Assembly (NCBI GenBank): GCA_022790905.1
Contig: JAAVYC010000101.1
Span: 1-6,105, forward strand
Reading direction: 5' to 3'
Length of the DNA stretch: 6,105 nt
Source of the DNA: Lachnospiraceae bacterium
GTDB taxonomy: Bacteria; Bacillota; Clostridia; Lachnospirales; Lachnospiraceae
The number at the start of each line of letters is the position of its first letter. The first letter of the stretch is position 1. Shown here in pieces: positions 5,524 to 6,105 of this stretch. The notes beneath the pieces are model-generated. The model saw only the letters and a program-made list of their open reading frames with translations, was not told the origin of the DNA and made no database searches. The position numbers were made by a program, and so were the translations under genes.

Positions 5524-5552
5524 ACAATAACACATATATAATAATATGTCAA
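5524..5552 (-). promoter_or_regulatory. Sigma-A promoter for the DUF4234-DUF2752 unit, with overlapping inverted repeat
   Basis: On the minus strand, TTGACA (5552-5547) is a perfect -35. A 17-base spacer and TATTGT (5529-5524, four of six) complete a plausible promoter, placing the start near 5517, about 37 bases before the DUF4234 ATG. An inverted repeat, ACATAT (5532-5537) with ATATGT (5544-5549), lies between the boxes and touches the -35. It could be an operator, or just AT-rich chance. Confidence 0.55.
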
Positions 5553-5592
5553 TTTTCGAGAAATTTCCATTCTTTTAAAATTTTTTTCTAAG

Positions 5593-5621
5593 GTATAAAA
5601 TTCCACCGTTTACAGATAATA
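5593..5621 (+). promoter_or_regulatory. Candidate sigma-G (forespore) promoter for spoVT
   Basis: GTATA (5593-5597) fits the sigma-F/sigma-G -35 pattern GHATR. After a 17-base spacer comes GATAATA (5615-5621), one base away from the -10 pattern CATNNTA. In Bacillus, spoVT is known to be transcribed by sigma-G, which fits. Transcription would start near 5629, leaving a leader of about 45 bases. A competing sigma-A reading, TTTACA (5609-5614), has a poor -10. Confidence 0.45.
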
Positions 5622-5673
5622 GTACCACATGAAAATACAAAACGAAAAAATTTCAAATGGAGGAGTTTTTTAT

Positions 5674-6105
5674 ATGCGAGCAACAGGTATAGTTAGAAGA
5701 ATAGACGACTTGGGACGCGTCGTAGTTCCAAAAGAAATTCGAAGGACATTGAGAATTCGCGAGGGAGATCCGCTGGAAATTTTTACAGATCGCGAAGGAG
5801 AGATTATTCTAAAAAAATACTCCCCGATTGGAGAACTTGGACAGTTTGCGGGTGAGTATGCAGATACACTTTCTCAGGCAACAGGACATTTAGTCTGTAT
5901 TACGGACCGTGACCATGTGATCGCAGCGAGTGGCCAGGGGAAAAAAGATTTTGAGAATAAACCGATCAGTAAGCAGCTTGAAATGATGATCGAAAATCGT
6001 AAAAGTACCATTGCTTCAAAAGAAGAAAGAGATTATGTGAAAATTACACTCGATGATACGGGAGAATATCCAGTTCAGACAATTGGAATTATCATCAGTG
6101 AAGGG
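5674..6105 (+). CDS. spoVT: Stage V sporulation protein T, SpoVT (AbrB-type regulator), 5' part
   Basis: The first 144 codons are in the window; the frame is open to the right edge, and the complete protein is usually about 180 residues. SpoVT is a DNA-binding transcription factor that tunes sigma-G dependent genes in the forespore. The N-terminal AbrB swapped-hairpin domain (about 1-50) is very clear: MRATGIVRRIDDLGRVVVPK, then EIRRTLRIREGDPLEIF and GEIILKKYSP. A short linker (ELGQFAGEYADTLSQ) leads into the GAF-like C-terminal domain from about residue 68 (GHLVCITDRDHVIAASG, then KPISKQLEMMIENRKS). The missing end would complete that domain. The ribosome binding site GGAGGAG (5659-5665) lies eight bases before the ATG. 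The gene diverges from the DUF4234 unit. Identity rests on the nearly invariant N-terminus; other AbrB paralogues are shorter. Confidence 0.93.
   Translation, partial: MRATGIVRRIDDLGRVVVPKEIRRTLRIREGDPLEIFTDREGEIILKKYSPIGELGQFAGEYADTLSQATGHLVCITDRDHVIAASGQGKKDFENKPISKQLEMMIENRKSTIASKEERDYVKITLDDTGEYPVQTIGIIISEG

Overview
The window looks like chromosomal DNA from a low-GC, spore-forming Firmicute, most likely a clostridial (Lachnospiraceae-type) bacterium. The support is the AT-rich intergenic DNA with strong AGGAGG-type ribosome binding sites, a SpoVT sporulation regulator, a short-form ThiC, and a lipoprotein amidase of a type I associate with clostridia. This assignment comes from family recognition only; no search was run.

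Layout. Positions 1-267 hold the C-terminal end of a MetQ/NlpA-type substrate-binding protein. Positions 268-609 are a regulatory region: a near-consensus sigma-A promoter (273-301), a TPP (THI-box) riboswitch (about 318-408), a strong intrinsic terminator (426-465), and about 130 bases with a possible second promoter. Positions 610-3389 are a thiE-thiD-thiC operon. ThiC makes HMP-P, ThiD phosphorylates HMP/HMP-P to HMP-PP, and ThiE joins HMP-PP to thiazole phosphate to give thiamin phosphate. TPP presumably shuts the operon down through the riboswitch terminator. No thiazole-branch gene (thiG, thiS, thiF, thiH, thiM) is present here, so thiazole must come from elsewhere in the genome or from salvage.

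Two more forward genes follow: a lipoprotein N-acetylmuramoyl-L-alanine amidase with an acidic/Lys/Pro linker (3459-4322), and a small ArsC/Spx-like thioredoxin-fold protein of the YusI type (4349-4702). On the minus strand, 5480 down to 4691, lie two small membrane-protein genes: a DUF4234-type protein with an internal duplication, then a DUF2752-type protein with the CPGCGMTR motif. The DUF2752 gene converges on, and slightly overlaps, the ArsC/Spx-like gene. Diverging from the membrane-protein pair, the start of spoVT (5674 onward) runs off the right edge; it is preceded by a candidate forespore sigma-G promoter.

The least ordinary signal is a perfect 10-bp GC-rich hairpin followed by seven U residues, in the minus-strand sense, inside the DUF2752 coding sequence (4991-5023). 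It looks like a genuine Rho-independent terminator placed about 100 bases after the DUF4234 stop codon. It could uncouple expression of the two membrane proteins. Most of the rest is a conventional biosynthetic and housekeeping neighbourhood.
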